Positions 9,292 through 17,968 are shown, counted from the first letter of the stretch. The stretch is 64,000 bases of DNA from Pseudomonas anuradhapurensis (GCF_014269225.2 NZ_CP077097.1:1742001-1806000), one strand, 5' to 3'. Notes: generated by a model not told the origin, from the letters alone. A program made the numbers and translations.

Positions 9292-9385
9292 AGCGGGGCC
9301 GCTCCTACCTGGGAACGCGACGTGCCAATTGGCGCGACCCGTGTAGGAGCGGCCTGGTGTCGCGATGGGCTGCAACGCAGCCCCA
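9292..9385. repeat. REP pair, one arm shortened
   Basis: Downstream of the RND gene, GCGGGGCCGCTCCTACCTGG (short arm) is followed by GTGTAGGAGCGGCCTGGTGT and CGCGATGGGCTGC. The right unit is complete and the left one keeps only the GGCCGCTCCTAC core. Confidence 0.8.
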
Positions 9386-9422
9386 GGGTTATAATGCTGG
9401 CACATCCCTCACAGGTAACCCC

Positions 9423-9713
9423 ATGTCCCCCCTCGCCACCGCCCTGCAGTCCTGCGACATGCTCCTGATCGACGGCCTGCACGCCTTCGACTTCACCGCC
9501 GACGCATCCGGCCTCACCGTCGAATGCATGGACGGCCGCCAGTTGCGCCGCTGGTCCTTCACTGCCGAACAAGTCGCCGCTGCCGTCGCCATCGCTGACG
9601 AATGGCAACTCGACGATGCCGACGGCGCGCATCGACTAGTCTGTATGAGTGCCTTTCGCGCCCCGGATGATAATGACAATGAAGCGGATCTGGACGAGCC
9701 TGCTGGCCACTAG
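9423..9713 (+). CDS. Small DUF5629-like protein
   Basis: A 96-residue acidic protein with the segment DMLLIDGLHAFDF near the N terminus, then a VECMDGRQLRRWSFT stretch and a C-terminal acidic tail (DDNDNEADLDE). I recognise this as the small Pseudomonas family catalogued as DUF5629, from memory and without a search; function unknown. ATG 9423 is preferred over the in-frame upstream ATG at 9279, which lies inside the RND gene and would translate the REP element. The 3' end overlaps the start of the lactonase gene by about 40 bases, so expression may be linked. No signal peptide or membrane segment is visible. Confidence 0.65.
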   Translation: MSPLATALQSCDMLLIDGLHAFDFTADASGLTVECMDGRQLRRWSFTAEQVAAAVAIADEWQLDDADGAHRLVCMSAFRAPDDNDNEADLDEPAGH

Positions 9714-10809
9714 CCTGATGAGCCTGAGCCTCACTGTCCCTGCCGCCACCTTGCTGGTGGGCAGTTACACCGACGGTGCCAGCCAGGGCATCTACCGTTA
9801 TCGCTTTGACAGCAAGGCCGGCCACATCGACCCCACGCCGCTGCAAGTGGTGAAAAGCGTCAGCCCCTCGTGGCTGGTACTTTCGGCCGACCAGCGCCAG
9901 CTGTTCGCGGTCAATGAAACCCCAGGCGGCCAGGTCAGCAGTTTCAGCGTCAGTGCCAAGGGCGAGATCAAGCCGCTCAACCAGGTCGCCAGCCAGGGTG
10001 ACGAACCGACCCATGCCAGCCTCAGCCGCGACCAGCGTTACCTGTTCGTCGCCAACTATGCGGTCAAGCCCGACCCCGGCAGCAGCCTGGTGGTGATCCC
10101 GGTGGCCAGGGACGGCAAGCTCAAGCCGGTGGTGCAACATGCCCGGCACCAGGCCAGCGGGGTCAACCCCGAGCGCCAGGCCAGTGCCCACGTGCATTCG
10201 CTGGTGCTGTCGCCCGACGGTCGGCACCTTTACGCCAGCGACCTGGGCGCTGACAAGGTGTTCATCTACCGCTACGACGGCGCCAGCGCCGACCACCCGT
10301 TGACACCGGCGATCCCGGCGTCGGTGGCCCTGCCACCGGGTAGCGGGCCGCGCCATTTGTTGTTCGATGCCAAGGGCCGGCATGCCTACCTGACCCTGGA
10401 GATGAGTGCCGAGGTGGTCATGTTCGACGTGCAGGACGGCAACCTGGTCGAACGCCAGCGCCTGCCCCTGGCCGAGCGCCAGGAGGCGGCGGCGAAAGCG
10501 GCCGGTGGCTTGCACCTGTCGGCGGACGGGCGCTTCCTGTATGTGAGCAACCGTGGCACGAGCAACGAGATCGTCGCCTTCAGCGTGGGCAAGCAGGACG
10601 GCCAGCTGACGCTGCTGCAACGCCGCTCGGTGGAGGGTGATCATCCCCGGGAATTCGCCCTCGACCCGAGTGACAACTTCCTGCTGGTGGCCAACCAGAA
10701 GAGCAACCAGATCGTGGTGATACGCCGCGACCCACGCAGCGGCAAGCTGGGGGAGACGGTGCAGACGCTGAAGCAGGACGCCCCGTCGGACCTGAAATTC
10801 ATCGAGTGA
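9673..10809 (+). CDS. Exported lactonase-family seven-bladed propeller
   Basis: About 378 residues with a signal peptide (MKRIWTSLLATSLMSLSL, cleavage near VPAATLL) followed by YVTN-like blades (LLVGSYTDGASQGIYRY, HSLVLSPDGRHLYASDLGAD, HLSADGRFLYVSNRG). It belongs to the lactonase family (PF10282) that includes E. coli 6-phosphogluconolactonase YbhE. Because this protein is exported, a cytoplasmic 6-phosphogluconate role is unlikely; it more plausibly acts on a sugar lactone or other lactone in the periplasm. Start codons at 9667, 9673 and 9679 are all in frame; GGA at 9665 best fits 9673. It overlaps the preceding small gene by about 40 bases. Confidence 0.8.
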   Translation: MTMKRIWTSLLATSLMSLSLTVPAATLLVGSYTDGASQGIYRYRFDSKAGHIDPTPLQVVKSVSPSWLVLSADQRQLFAVNETPGGQVSSFSVSAKGEIKPLNQVASQGDEPTHASLSRDQRYLFVANYAVKPDPGSSLVVIPVARDGKLKPVVQHARHQASGVNPERQASAHVHSLVLSPDGRHLYASDLGADKVFIYRYDGASADHPLTPAIPASVALPPGSGPRHLLFDAKGRHAYLTLEMSAEVVMFDVQDGNLVERQRLPLAERQEAAAKAAGGLHLSADGRFLYVSNRGTSNEIVAFSVGKQDGQLTLLQRRSVEGDHPREFALDPSDNFLLVANQKSNQIVVIRRDPRSGKLGETVQTLKQDAPSDLKFIE

Positions 10810-10873
10810 TATCGATTGGCGTGATAACCGATACTGCCGCAATGAATTTCTGCCGGCGCCCTCGGCGGCGTAA

Positions 10874-10908
10874 GTTTGACCCAAGGCCCGGATGGGCCAC
10901 CGTCAAAC
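10874..10908. promoter_or_regulatory. Hairpin between the lactonase and a small exported protein
   Basis: Outer arms GTTTGAC (10874-10880) and GTCAAAC (10902-10908) enclose an inner stem GGCCC/GGGCC with loop GGAT. The structure ends 23 bases before the ATG at 10932. It could end lactonase transcription or act in the leader of the next gene; there is no U-tract. Confidence 0.45.
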
Positions 10909-10931
10909 CACCGCCGTCGAGGTCAACCCAG

Positions 10932-11111
10932 ATGAACTTCAATCTCTTCCCGGTCATTGCTGCATCCGCCATTTCCGCTTCGGTCGTCCTGCCGACGCAT
11001 GCCCATGCCGACAGCAGCGGCAAAGCGTCCGCTACCCACAGCTACACCGAGCAGTACCTGCGCCAGAGTGCCAACTTCCATGCGGCCCTGAGCGGTAAGC
11101 AGCACGCGTGA
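10932..11111 (+). CDS. Small exported protein, unknown function
   Basis: A 59-residue product: MNFNLFPVIAASAISASVV forms a signal-peptide-like start with a likely cleavage after HAHA, leaving a mature peptide of about 31 residues rich in Ser, His and Ala. I do not recognise a family. The start is supported by the signal peptide; an open frame continues upstream to 10806 but lacks such a feature. It lies after a hairpin and before a REP pair. It may be a genuine small periplasmic protein; expression evidence would decide. Confidence 0.5.
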   Translation: MNFNLFPVIAASAISASVVLPTHAHADSSGKASATHSYTEQYLRQSANFHAALSGKQHA

Positions 11112-11128
11112 ATCCGACTCGGTCCGAT

Positions 11129-11241
11129 GTAGGAGCGGCCTTGTGTCGCGATGGGCCGCAGAGCGGCCCCGGCAATTTCAGCGGCAACGCAAAAAACCGG
11201 GGCCGCTGCGCGCCCCATCGCGACACAAGGCCGCTCCTACA
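11129..11241. repeat. REP pair (inverted)
   Basis: TGTAGGAGCGGCCTTGTGTC-GCGATGGGCCGC faces its reverse complement ending GGCCGCTCCTACA, with a central spacer containing CGGCAATTTC. It lies between the convergent small exported protein gene and the GST gene. Confidence 0.9.
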
Positions 11242-11256
11242 ACGGAGCGTATGAAC

Positions 11257-11856
11257 CTATTTGGCCATGACGGCCTTGAACAGGTCCGATGCCAACCAGC
11301 CCTGCAGCCAGCTCCGCAGCCGCGGATAAGCCGCCTCGGCGAACCACTGCGGTTCGACCCCGGCAAACTGGCGCATCAAGGGCAGCAGTGCGGCATCGGC
11401 AATGCTCGGATGGTCGGCCAGCAGGTAAGGCCGGCCGGCTAGCAAGCCCTCAAGCTCGGCCAGCCAGGTTTCGGCCTGTTGCCGGTAATGTGCGCGGGAA
11501 TGCGCCGGGTAGCGCTCGGCGTACTTGTACAGGCTCACCTGCGCCTTGAACGTGCTGTCGTTGCGCGCAATCAGTGCTTCAGCCCGCTGCGCCGCAGTAG
11601 CGTCGGCTTGCAGCTGCCAATCCTGTGGGTCGTTGCGTGCCAGCGCCCAGCGCATGATGTCCAGGCTCTCTTCCAGCACCTCGGTACCGGTATCCAGCAC
11701 CGGCACCGTGCCCTTGGGCGACAACGCCAGCAGTTCTGCCGGCTTGTTCTTCATCGCCACTTCGCGGATTTCCACCTCGCAGCCGGCATAGCGCAGGGCC
11801 AGGCGCGCGCGCATGGCCCAGGGGCAACGGCGGAACGAGTAGAGAATCACCCGCAC
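11257..11856 (-). CDS. Glutathione S-transferase family protein
   Basis: A 199-residue cytoplasmic protein with an N-terminal thioredoxin-fold domain starting MRVILYSFRRCPWAMRARLA; the CPWA motif at residues 11-14 resembles the glutaredoxin-like active site of omega/beta-type GSTs. A cis-proline follows in GTVPVLD, with a downstream ES pair (LEESLDIM) that normally holds glutathione. The C-terminal part is helical. The gene start overlaps the end of sbcC by 10 bases, so it is the last gene of the sbcD-sbcC-GST unit. The substrate is unknown; the link to DNA repair is positional only. Confidence 0.88.
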   Translation of the reverse strand: MRVILYSFRRCPWAMRARLALRYAGCEVEIREVAMKNKPAELLALSPKGTVPVLDTGTEVLEESLDIMRWALARNDPQDWQLQADATAAQRAEALIARNDSTFKAQVSLYKYAERYPAHSRAHYRQQAETWLAELEGLLAGRPYLLADHPSIADAALLPLMRQFAGVEPQWFAEAAYPRLRSWLQGWLASDLFKAVMAK

Positions 11857-14800
11857 ACCTCAACATCACTGAGGCCGTTGCCCTGCCGGCGCACCTGGAT
11901 CTGCACCGGGATGCGCTCATGCATTTCCTGCACGTGGGAAATCACCGCCACCTTGCGGCCCTGGGCTTGCAGGCCGTCGAGGGCATCCATGGCCAGCTGC
12001 AACGATTCCGGGTCGAGGCTGCCGAAGCCCTCATCGATGAATAGCGATTCGATGCGCAGGGTGCTGGAGGCCATCGAGGCCAGGCCCAGGGCCAGGGCCA
12101 GCGACACCAGGAAGGTTTCGCCGCCTGACAGCGAGTGCACCGAACGCAGTTCGTCGCCCATTTCGGTGTCCAGCACCAGCAGGCCAAGGGCGCTGCCGCC
12201 GCGCTTGAGGCGGTAGCGACGGGCCAGCTGGCGCAGCTGGGCGTTGGCGTGGTGCAGCAACAGGTCGAGGTTGTAGCCCTGGGCGATCTTGCGGAACACA
12301 TCGCCCGAGGCCGAACCGATCAGGGCGTTCAGGCGGGCCCAGCGCTGCCATTGCTGGTGTGCCTGCTCGATTTCTGCCGCCAGCGCCTGGTGCGCCTGTT
12401 GCCGGCGCTGGTCGTCGGCCTGCTGGGCGCGCAGTTCGGCACACTGCTGCTCATGCCCGGCCAGGCGTTCACGCAAGTCGGCCAAGGCCTGTTCCAAGGC
12501 TTCGGCCGAGGTGTCCACGGTCATTTGCGCTGCATGTTGCTGCAGGCGTTGTTCACGTTCCTGCAGCAGTACGCGGCCCTGTTCGATGGCTTTTTCGGCA
12601 CCTTGCAGGCGCTGGCGCAGTTCAGTGACCTGCGCGTCCTCCATGCCCAGCAGGCGATCCAGGCCAGCGTCGTCCAGTTCCGGGTGTTCACCGCGCCACT
12701 GGGCGATCTGGCCCTGCAACTGCTGGCACTCGGCGTCCAGCGCCTGCTGCTGCTGGGTGTTGGCCTTGAGTTCGCTGGCCAGTTGCACGCCTTGGGTACG
12801 CAAGTCCTGCAGGCGCTGGGCAGTGTCGGCATCGAGGGCGCGTGCCTGCTCCAACGCTACATCCATATGCTGTTGCCAGGCCTCGGCGCTGGCGTGACCG
12901 CCAAGCAGTTCAGCGAGCAATGCCAGGGCCTGTTGGCGCTGTTCGTCGAGGGCGGCAAGTTTCTGCTGCAACTGCTGCTGGGTCTGCACGCGCGCCTGTT
13001 GCTGGTCGCGCAGCTTGTCCAGCTGGGCCTGGCGGGCTAGTTGTTCTTCCTGTTCGTCCTTGCGCTGCTCCAATTGCTGCAGGCGCTGGGCGATCTGCTG
13101 ATCCAGGGCGAGGAAGGCATTGGCCGGGTCGTCGTTCAAGGCCTTGAGGGCCTCTTCGGGCAACACGCCGGCCAGGTCGTCAAGGCCTCGCTGCAACTGT
13201 TGCTCGTCGCTGGCCAGGGCCTGGTGCTGTTGCTCCAGGTGGCGCTGGGCCTGCTGTTGCGCCTGCTGGGCGGCCTGCAATTGCTGGTTGAGACGTGCTG
13301 CATCTTTTTGCAGGGTGAGCAGGGCGCTCTGGCGTTTCTCGTCCTGGCCGATTTCTTCGTCCAGGCGCCGCAGCTGGCTGTCGAGCCAGGCACTGCGGGC
13401 CTTGTCGTCCTGCGGGGCCAGGGCTGGCCACAGGCTGTGCGCCTGCACCTGGGCCACCAGCGGTTGCAGCTGTTCGCCCAGTTGCTGCTGTTGCTGCTGG
13501 AACTCCTTGAGCTGGGCATTGACCACGCCCAGCTGGGTACGCAGCTCAACCAGCTTGCTGTTGAGGGTTTCGACCTGCTTCTGCGCGGCCTCTTCCTCGG
13601 CCTGGTCATGGCGACCCAGGCTTTGTAACAGTGCTTCAGGCTGGTGGAACGGATGCTCGGCGCTGCCGCACACCGGGCAGGGTTCGCCGTCGCGCAACTG
13701 GCCACGCAGCTCTTCGACGCTGGTATTACGTGCCAGGCGCTGGCGTTCCAGCAACTGGCGGGTGAGGTTGAGCGCTTGCTCGGCGGCTTCCAGCTCGGCC
13801 TTGGCGGCGGTGCCTTCGGTAATCAGTTGCTGGCGCTGCTGCATAGCCTGCTGCTGACGCATGCGCGCGGCCTCCAGCTGCTGGCGCAGTTCCAGCTCAC
13901 GGCCATGCAGGCGTGACAGTTCTTCCACGGCGCGCTGCTGCTTGCGGTTGTCCTGCAGCATGCCACCCAGCAGGTCGATCTGTTCTGCCAGGGCCTGGGG
14001 TTCGGCCTTGGCTTCGCGGAACAGCAGCTCGAAGGCATCGCGCTCGGCCTGCAACTGCGCATTGGCTTGGCTGGCCTGGGCCTGCAGGCCGGGCAGCTCT
14101 TCACGGCCCTTGGCCAGGCGGCCGCCGATCAGCATTACCTGTTTCAGTTGTGGCAGGTAGGCGTGCCAGGCATTGGCCAGGCCCGCCAGGTGCTGGCTGT
14201 CGGCGAGCGCGGTATCGATCTGTGCCAGTTGCTGCAAGCTGCGCTGCTGGTTGTCTTCCAGCTGTTGCAGGTGTTGCTGGCCTTCGGTGACCTGCTGCTC
14301 AGCCTGCTGGCTGGCGCTGCGCTGTGCTGCCAGCTCCTGTTCCAGGCGGGCCAGGTTGTCCTGGGCGGCAAAGGCCTGGCGCAGGCGAGGGGCGTTCTCG
14401 CTGTGTTCGGCCTGGCTGACGGCAAGCGCCTTACGCGCGGCGTCCAGCGCCTGTTCGAGCTCACTGGTGCGCACTTGCAGCTCGGCTTGCTGCTGCTGTT
14501 GCTCGGCGATCTTCGCTGCCACCGGTGCCAGTTGCGCAGTCAATGTCTGCTGGCGGTGGAACTGGTGACGCTGCGGGGCCAGGCGCTCCAGGCGCACGAG
14601 GTCCAGGCGCTGGTCAGCCAGTTGTTGCCAGTCCTGTTCGGCGGCCTGCAGTGCGCTGCTGGCTTCGGCATGCTGTGCCTGCAACTGGCGTTGTTCATTC
14701 AGCCAGTTGCGTTGCTGTTCCAGCTGGCGCTCGGCGGCCTGGTCGGCCTTGAACTGCTGCTGTGCCAGCTCCAAGCGCTGGTCGAGTTCGGCGCGGGCTT

Positions 14801-15491
14801 CGGCGGCCATCGGCAGCAGGTGGCTGGCACGCTCCTTGAGGGCGTTGTGGGCTTCGCCGGCCTCGCGCGCCTTGCTGAAAGCGCGTTGGCCCAGGCGGGT
14901 ATAGATGGCGGTGTTGGTGAGCTTTTCCAGCAGCTCGCTGCGCTCTTTGTCGTCGGCCTTGAGGAAGGCGCCGAACTCGCTCTGGGCCAGCATCACCGCG
15001 CGGGTGAACTGCTCGAAGTTCAGGCCCAGGCGGGCTTCGACCAGTTGTTTGTATTCGTTCTTGCCGCTGGCCAGCACCTGCTCGCTGTCCAGGTCGTAAA
15101 AGCTCTGGCGGCTGAACTGCAGCTTGCCGTTGGCCTTGTCGCGGGCGCGGTTGGCCTCCCAGCGGGCCCGGTAGCGGCGGCCGTCGATACCGACGAAGTC
15201 CACTTCGGCAAAGCCGCTACCGGTACCCCGGCGCAGCAGGTTGCGCGGGTCGGAGGTGGGGATGTCGCCGTCGGCATCCGGCACCTTGGCCTCGCGGCCG
15301 ATGTCGTTGAGCCGCGGGACGCTGCCGAACAGGGCCAGGCACAGCGCGTCGAGCAGGGTACTCTTGCCGGCGCCGGTAGGGCCGGTGATGGCGAACAGGC
15401 CGGCGCTGGCCAGCGGCTCGGCGGTGAAGTCGATGTCGATCGGGCCGGCCAGCGATGCCAGGTTCTTCAGGCGGATGGCGAGAATCTTCAT
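11847..15491 (-). CDS. sbcC: Nuclease SbcCD subunit C (SMC-like ATPase)
   Basis: A 1214-residue ATPase that with SbcD forms the Mre11-Rad50-type complex cutting hairpins and protein-blocked DNA ends. Walker A GPTGAGKST is at residues 37-45. A very long Gln-rich coiled coil is interrupted by the zinc hook CPVC at 605-608 and returns to the ABC signature LSGGETF and Walker B LFIDEGFGSLD near residues 1120-1155. The length is somewhat above E. coli SbcC (1048), and the extra is in the coiled coil. The ATG overlaps the sbcD stop by ATGA, showing coupled translation. Confidence 0.96.
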   Translation of the reverse strand: MKILAIRLKNLASLAGPIDIDFTAEPLASAGLFAITGPTGAGKSTLLDALCLALFGSVPRLNDIGREAKVPDADGDIPTSDPRNLLRRGTGSGFAEVDFVGIDGRRYRARWEANRARDKANGKLQFSRQSFYDLDSEQVLASGKNEYKQLVEARLGLNFEQFTRAVMLAQSEFGAFLKADDKERSELLEKLTNTAIYTRLGQRAFSKAREAGEAHNALKERASHLLPMAAEARAELDQRLELAQQQFKADQAAERQLEQQRNWLNEQRQLQAQHAEASSALQAAEQDWQQLADQRLDLVRLERLAPQRHQFHRQQTLTAQLAPVAAKIAEQQQQQAELQVRTSELEQALDAARKALAVSQAEHSENAPRLRQAFAAQDNLARLEQELAAQRSASQQAEQQVTEGQQHLQQLEDNQQRSLQQLAQIDTALADSQHLAGLANAWHAYLPQLKQVMLIGGRLAKGREELPGLQAQASQANAQLQAERDAFELLFREAKAEPQALAEQIDLLGGMLQDNRKQQRAVEELSRLHGRELELRQQLEAARMRQQQAMQQRQQLITEGTAAKAELEAAEQALNLTRQLLERQRLARNTSVEELRGQLRDGEPCPVCGSAEHPFHQPEALLQSLGRHDQAEEEAAQKQVETLNSKLVELRTQLGVVNAQLKEFQQQQQQLGEQLQPLVAQVQAHSLWPALAPQDDKARSAWLDSQLRRLDEEIGQDEKRQSALLTLQKDAARLNQQLQAAQQAQQQAQRHLEQQHQALASDEQQLQRGLDDLAGVLPEEALKALNDDPANAFLALDQQIAQRLQQLEQRKDEQEEQLARQAQLDKLRDQQQARVQTQQQLQQKLAALDEQRQQALALLAELLGGHASAEAWQQHMDVALEQARALDADTAQRLQDLRTQGVQLASELKANTQQQQALDAECQQLQGQIAQWRGEHPELDDAGLDRLLGMEDAQVTELRQRLQGAEKAIEQGRVLLQEREQRLQQHAAQMTVDTSAEALEQALADLRERLAGHEQQCAELRAQQADDQRRQQAHQALAAEIEQAHQQWQRWARLNALIGSASGDVFRKIAQGYNLDLLLHHANAQLRQLARRYRLKRGGSALGLLVLDTEMGDELRSVHSLSGGETFLVSLALALGLASMASSTLRIESLFIDEGFGSLDPESLQLAMDALDGLQAQGRKVAVISHVQEMHERIPVQIQVRRQGNGLSDVEVCG

Positions 15492-16726
15492 GGCTGTTCC
15501 TCTTCCTGCTGCACGTCCTGCAACAGCAGGGCAAAGTCGGCCAGCGCCTGTTCGTCGACAGGGTTGCCGTAGGCCTGCTCCCAGGCGCGGCTGAACAGGT
15601 CCTGCGGGGTCATCTGGGCCAGTTCGACGAAGGCCAGGTCATCGTCTTCGGCGTTGTTGCGGCCAGCGTATTCGGCACTGATGCGCACCAGGCGCACGGC
15701 CTTGCCTTGCAGGGCACCTTCGATCTGCTGGCGCAGGTCGGGTTGCGGTTCGTCGAGGATCACCCGCACTTCCAGCCAGGGCTGGCGGTTGGGGTCTTCG
15801 AGCAGGTCGATCACTGGCAGCTCGCCCAGTTGCGTCAGCAGTTCGCCCAGCGGTGCCGGGCCAACCCGTTGCAGGGCCACTGCGCGTGGTACCGGGCGCG
15901 GCTCGACACTGACCAGGCCGCTGCCATCCAGTTCCACCTCCAGCACCTGATGCGGGTAGTTGATCTCGGCGAATGACAGCGGGATCGGCGAGCCGCTGTA
16001 GCGAATGCGTTCTTCGCGGTTGACCTTTTGCGGCTTGTGCAAGTGGCCCAGGGCGACGTAGCTGATGGCCTTGTCGAACAGCCTGGCCGGCAGCGCCTCG
16101 GCGTTACCGATGATCAGGCTGCGTTCGGAGTCTTCCGAGACCGCGCCACCGGCCATGTGCGCGTGGCTGATGGCGATCAGCGCCTGGTCTTTCCTGCGCT
16201 TCTTCTGTGCAGCGGCGATCAGTTGCTGGTGCACTTGGGTGATGCCTTGCAGGTAGTCGTCGCCCAGGTGCGGGCCGGTCACCTCGGCCGGGCGCAGGAA
16301 GGGCAGGGCCAGGCACCAGGCGGCGACTTTACCGCGGCCGTTGGTCAGCGGGATCAGCAGGCGCTCGGCATCCAGCTGGCCCTCGTCCAGCCAGTGCACG
16401 CGGCCAAGGGCATGGGTACGCAGGCGGCGCATGAGTGCGGCGGGCAACTCGATGCGCGAGCCAGAGTCGTGGTTGCCGGCGATCATCACGATGTCCAGCT
16501 TGGGCTGCTGCTCGTGGGCCTGGACGATGAAATCGTAGAGGCGCTCCTGGGCTTTGACCGGCGGGTTGACCGTGTCGAAGATATCCCCGGCGATCAGCAG
16601 CGCATCCGGCTGACGCAGGCGCAGCTGGCCGAGCAGCCATTCGAGGAAGCAGGCGTGTTCGAAATCGCGTTCCTGGCCGTGCAGGCTTTGGCCCAGGTGC
16701 CAGTCGGAGGTATGAAACAGACGCAT
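15488..16726 (-). CDS. sbcD: Nuclease SbcCD subunit D (Mre11-like)
   Basis: A 412-residue metallophosphoesterase-fold nuclease. MRLFHTSDWHLGQ gives the first metal motif (DWHLG), IAGDIFDTV the second and IAGNHDSGSR the third; later histidines appear in ISHAHMAGG and ALGHLHKPQ. The C-terminal part would bind SbcC. ATG 16726 is chosen because the family begins MRxxHTSDWHLG; an upstream in-frame extension of 39 residues has no family match. It is the first gene of the sbcD-sbcC-GST unit. Confidence 0.96.
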   Translation of the reverse strand: MRLFHTSDWHLGQSLHGQERDFEHACFLEWLLGQLRLRQPDALLIAGDIFDTVNPPVKAQERLYDFIVQAHEQQPKLDIVMIAGNHDSGSRIELPAALMRRLRTHALGRVHWLDEGQLDAERLLIPLTNGRGKVAAWCLALPFLRPAEVTGPHLGDDYLQGITQVHQQLIAAAQKKRRKDQALIAISHAHMAGGAVSEDSERSLIIGNAEALPARLFDKAISYVALGHLHKPQKVNREERIRYSGSPIPLSFAEINYPHQVLEVELDGSGLVSVEPRPVPRAVALQRVGPAPLGELLTQLGELPVIDLLEDPNRQPWLEVRVILDEPQPDLRQQIEGALQGKAVRLVRISAEYAGRNNAEDDDLAFVELAQMTPQDLFSRAWEQAYGNPVDEQALADFALLLQDVQQEEEQP

Positions 16727-17134
16727 GGATGACCTGTTGGTGTCGAGTCGAGCAAGCGAGGGCTTGGCTTGGGTGATAGGCGTTGCGCAAGGGCGGTATG
16801 GTAACCCAAGCGTGGGGCCGCTGTGCGCCCCGATCGCCGGCAAGCCTCAAGGCCTGCGCAGCGCATTCTGTAGGAGCGGCCTTGCGTCGCGAAAGGGGTG
16901 CGAAGCGCTCCCGGGATACTCGCATCACTGTCAGATTGCCGGGGCCGCTTTGCAGCCCTTTCGCGACGCAAGGCTATGGCCTGGATGATGGTGTAGAAGC
17001 GGCCGGTCAGTTTCACGGTGGATCGGCAAGCTGTCAGGTATCAGGCTTGCTCTCGAAGACGTGCTGATTTACCCTCGCGGCCCGCCATGATCATGGCGAT
17101 TCGATATCCACGGACGAAATCACAGGAGCTACCA
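16727..17134. other. Gene-free stretch between sbcD and the DUF2628 gene
   Basis: About 400 bases without a convincing gene. It holds one REP pair (16869-16974), and the rest should contain the divergent promoters for sbcD (-) and the DUF2628 gene (+). I see no clear promoter boxes. Open frames here have no Shine-Dalgarno or family features and read through the REP. Confidence 0.6.
16869..16974. repeat. REP pair, variant (CGTCGCGAAAGGG core)
   Basis: TGTAGGAGCGGCCTTGCGTC-GCGAAAGGG pairs with CCCTTTCGCGACGCAAGG. This subtype reads CTTGCGTCGCGAAAGGG where others read CTTGTGTCGCGATGGG. The right arm has lost its outer GCCGCTCCTACA end. Confidence 0.8.
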
Positions 17135-17566
17135 ATGGAAGGGATCCCACAGACCCAATCCAACCCAGGCAACCTCAAGTCAAAATGGCAGGAGCGTTTC
17201 GCCTTCTTCGATCAGTACGGCGCACCCACCTCCGAGGCCTACAAAGCCGCTTTCCGCGCCTTGCCATTTGGCAAGAAAATACTGATCAACAACAACTTCA
17301 TCGCGTTCTTCTTTGGCCCGATCTACTGGTTCGTGCTGGGGCTGTGGAAGAAGAACCTGGTCATGCTGGCCATCATGATCGTCATTGGCGTTCTCCTGAG
17401 CTACTACGAGATCGCGACCGGTAGCGAAATCCCGCGGCCGTTGGATAACGGCATCAGCATGGGGTTTGCATTTCTGTACGGTTTTCTGACCAACCGTGCC
17501 TACTACCTGAAGCAGACCAAAGGGCAGCAGGGCTGGAACCCGTTCGAGGGGCAGCGGTTCATCTGA
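17135..17566 (+). CDS. DUF2628 small membrane protein
   Basis: A 143-residue protein with a soluble N-terminal part (to about residue 50) and three hydrophobic segments: IAFFFGPIYWFVLGLW, LVMLAIMIVIGVLLSYY and ISMGFAFLYGFLTNRAYY. This layout, with a cytoplasmic start and the N-AF-FGP-W motif, is that of DUF2628 proteins, whose function is unknown. AGGAG lies 8 bases upstream of ATG 17135. Gene stands alone, flanked by REP pairs on both sides. Confidence 0.8.
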   Translation: MEGIPQTQSNPGNLKSKWQERFAFFDQYGAPTSEAYKAAFRALPFGKKILINNNFIAFFFGPIYWFVLGLWKKNLVMLAIMIVIGVLLSYYEIATGSEIPRPLDNGISMGFAFLYGFLTNRAYYLKQTKGQQGWNPFEGQRFI

Positions 17567-17627
17567 GCCGTCAGCCAGTTCAACCGGTGCTCGCAGGTTG
17601 ATGAAGCCCTCTCTCCGATCGTGGTCT

Positions 17628-17746
17628 CTGTAGGAGCGGCCTTGTGTCGCGAAAGGGCTGCAAGGCGGCCCCGGCGATTTTGTGGTGGTGCGCAGATCCT
17701 GGGGGCGCTTCGCACCCCTTTCGCGACACAAGGCCGCTCCTACAGG
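17628..17746. repeat. REP pair (inverted), GAAAGGG subtype
   Basis: CTGTAGGAGCGGCCTTGTGT-CGCGAAAGGGCTGC faces CCCCTTTCGCGACACAAGGC-CGCTCCTACAG. It is downstream of the DUF2628 gene. Confidence 0.9.
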
Positions 17747-17773
17747 GGCCGCGTATGTCTTGGGGCTGTGTAG

Positions 17774-17930
17774 TCAGTGCCAGGTTATATCCCCGGCTTG
17801 CGGGTGCAACAGCAACTCGGCCAAGGCCTTGGTCATCTGAACGTGATGCACCGCGTTGACCAGCATGTTGATGCCGGGCTCGCCGGCATTGGCGCAGATG
17901 TATTCGGAGAAATGTCGTACGCCGGTGTTC
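17774..17930 (-). pseudogene. C-terminal remnant of a small protein gene, joined to a REP
   Basis: Reading the minus strand from the REP-like sequence (17927-17952) gives an open frame to a stop at 17774: NTGVRHFSEYICANAG, then NMLVNAVHHVQMTKALAELL and HPQAGDITWH. The peptide has codon use like real local genes and resembles the C-terminal helix region of small Pseudomonas proteins of the DUF3077/DUF6124 kind, but it has no start codon apart from an internal ATG; upstream the frame runs through the REP to a stop that overlaps the batD stop. It is best read as the surviving tail of a gene whose front was lost. Family assignment is tentative. Confidence 0.4.
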
Positions 17931-17952
17931 GCGGGTGAACCCGCGAAGAAGC
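17927..17952. repeat. Short REP-like palindrome
   Basis: GTTCGCGGGTGAACCCGCGA followed by AGAAGC; arms TTCGCGGGT and ACCCGCGAA flank the centre. It lies between the batD stop and the gene remnant. Confidence 0.7.
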
Positions 17953-17968
17953 CCGCACAGGCAGCTCA

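Noticed and set aside
13040..14290. Apparent short tandem repeats (CTGCTG-like) in the sbcC region
   Set aside because: These are Gln/Leu/Ala codon runs of the coiled coil, not a satellite or CRISPR array.
12135..15572. Several long plus-strand frames opposite sbcC
   Set aside because: They are Leu/Gln/Ala-rich readings of the reverse complement of the sbcC coiled coil; no start signals or domains.
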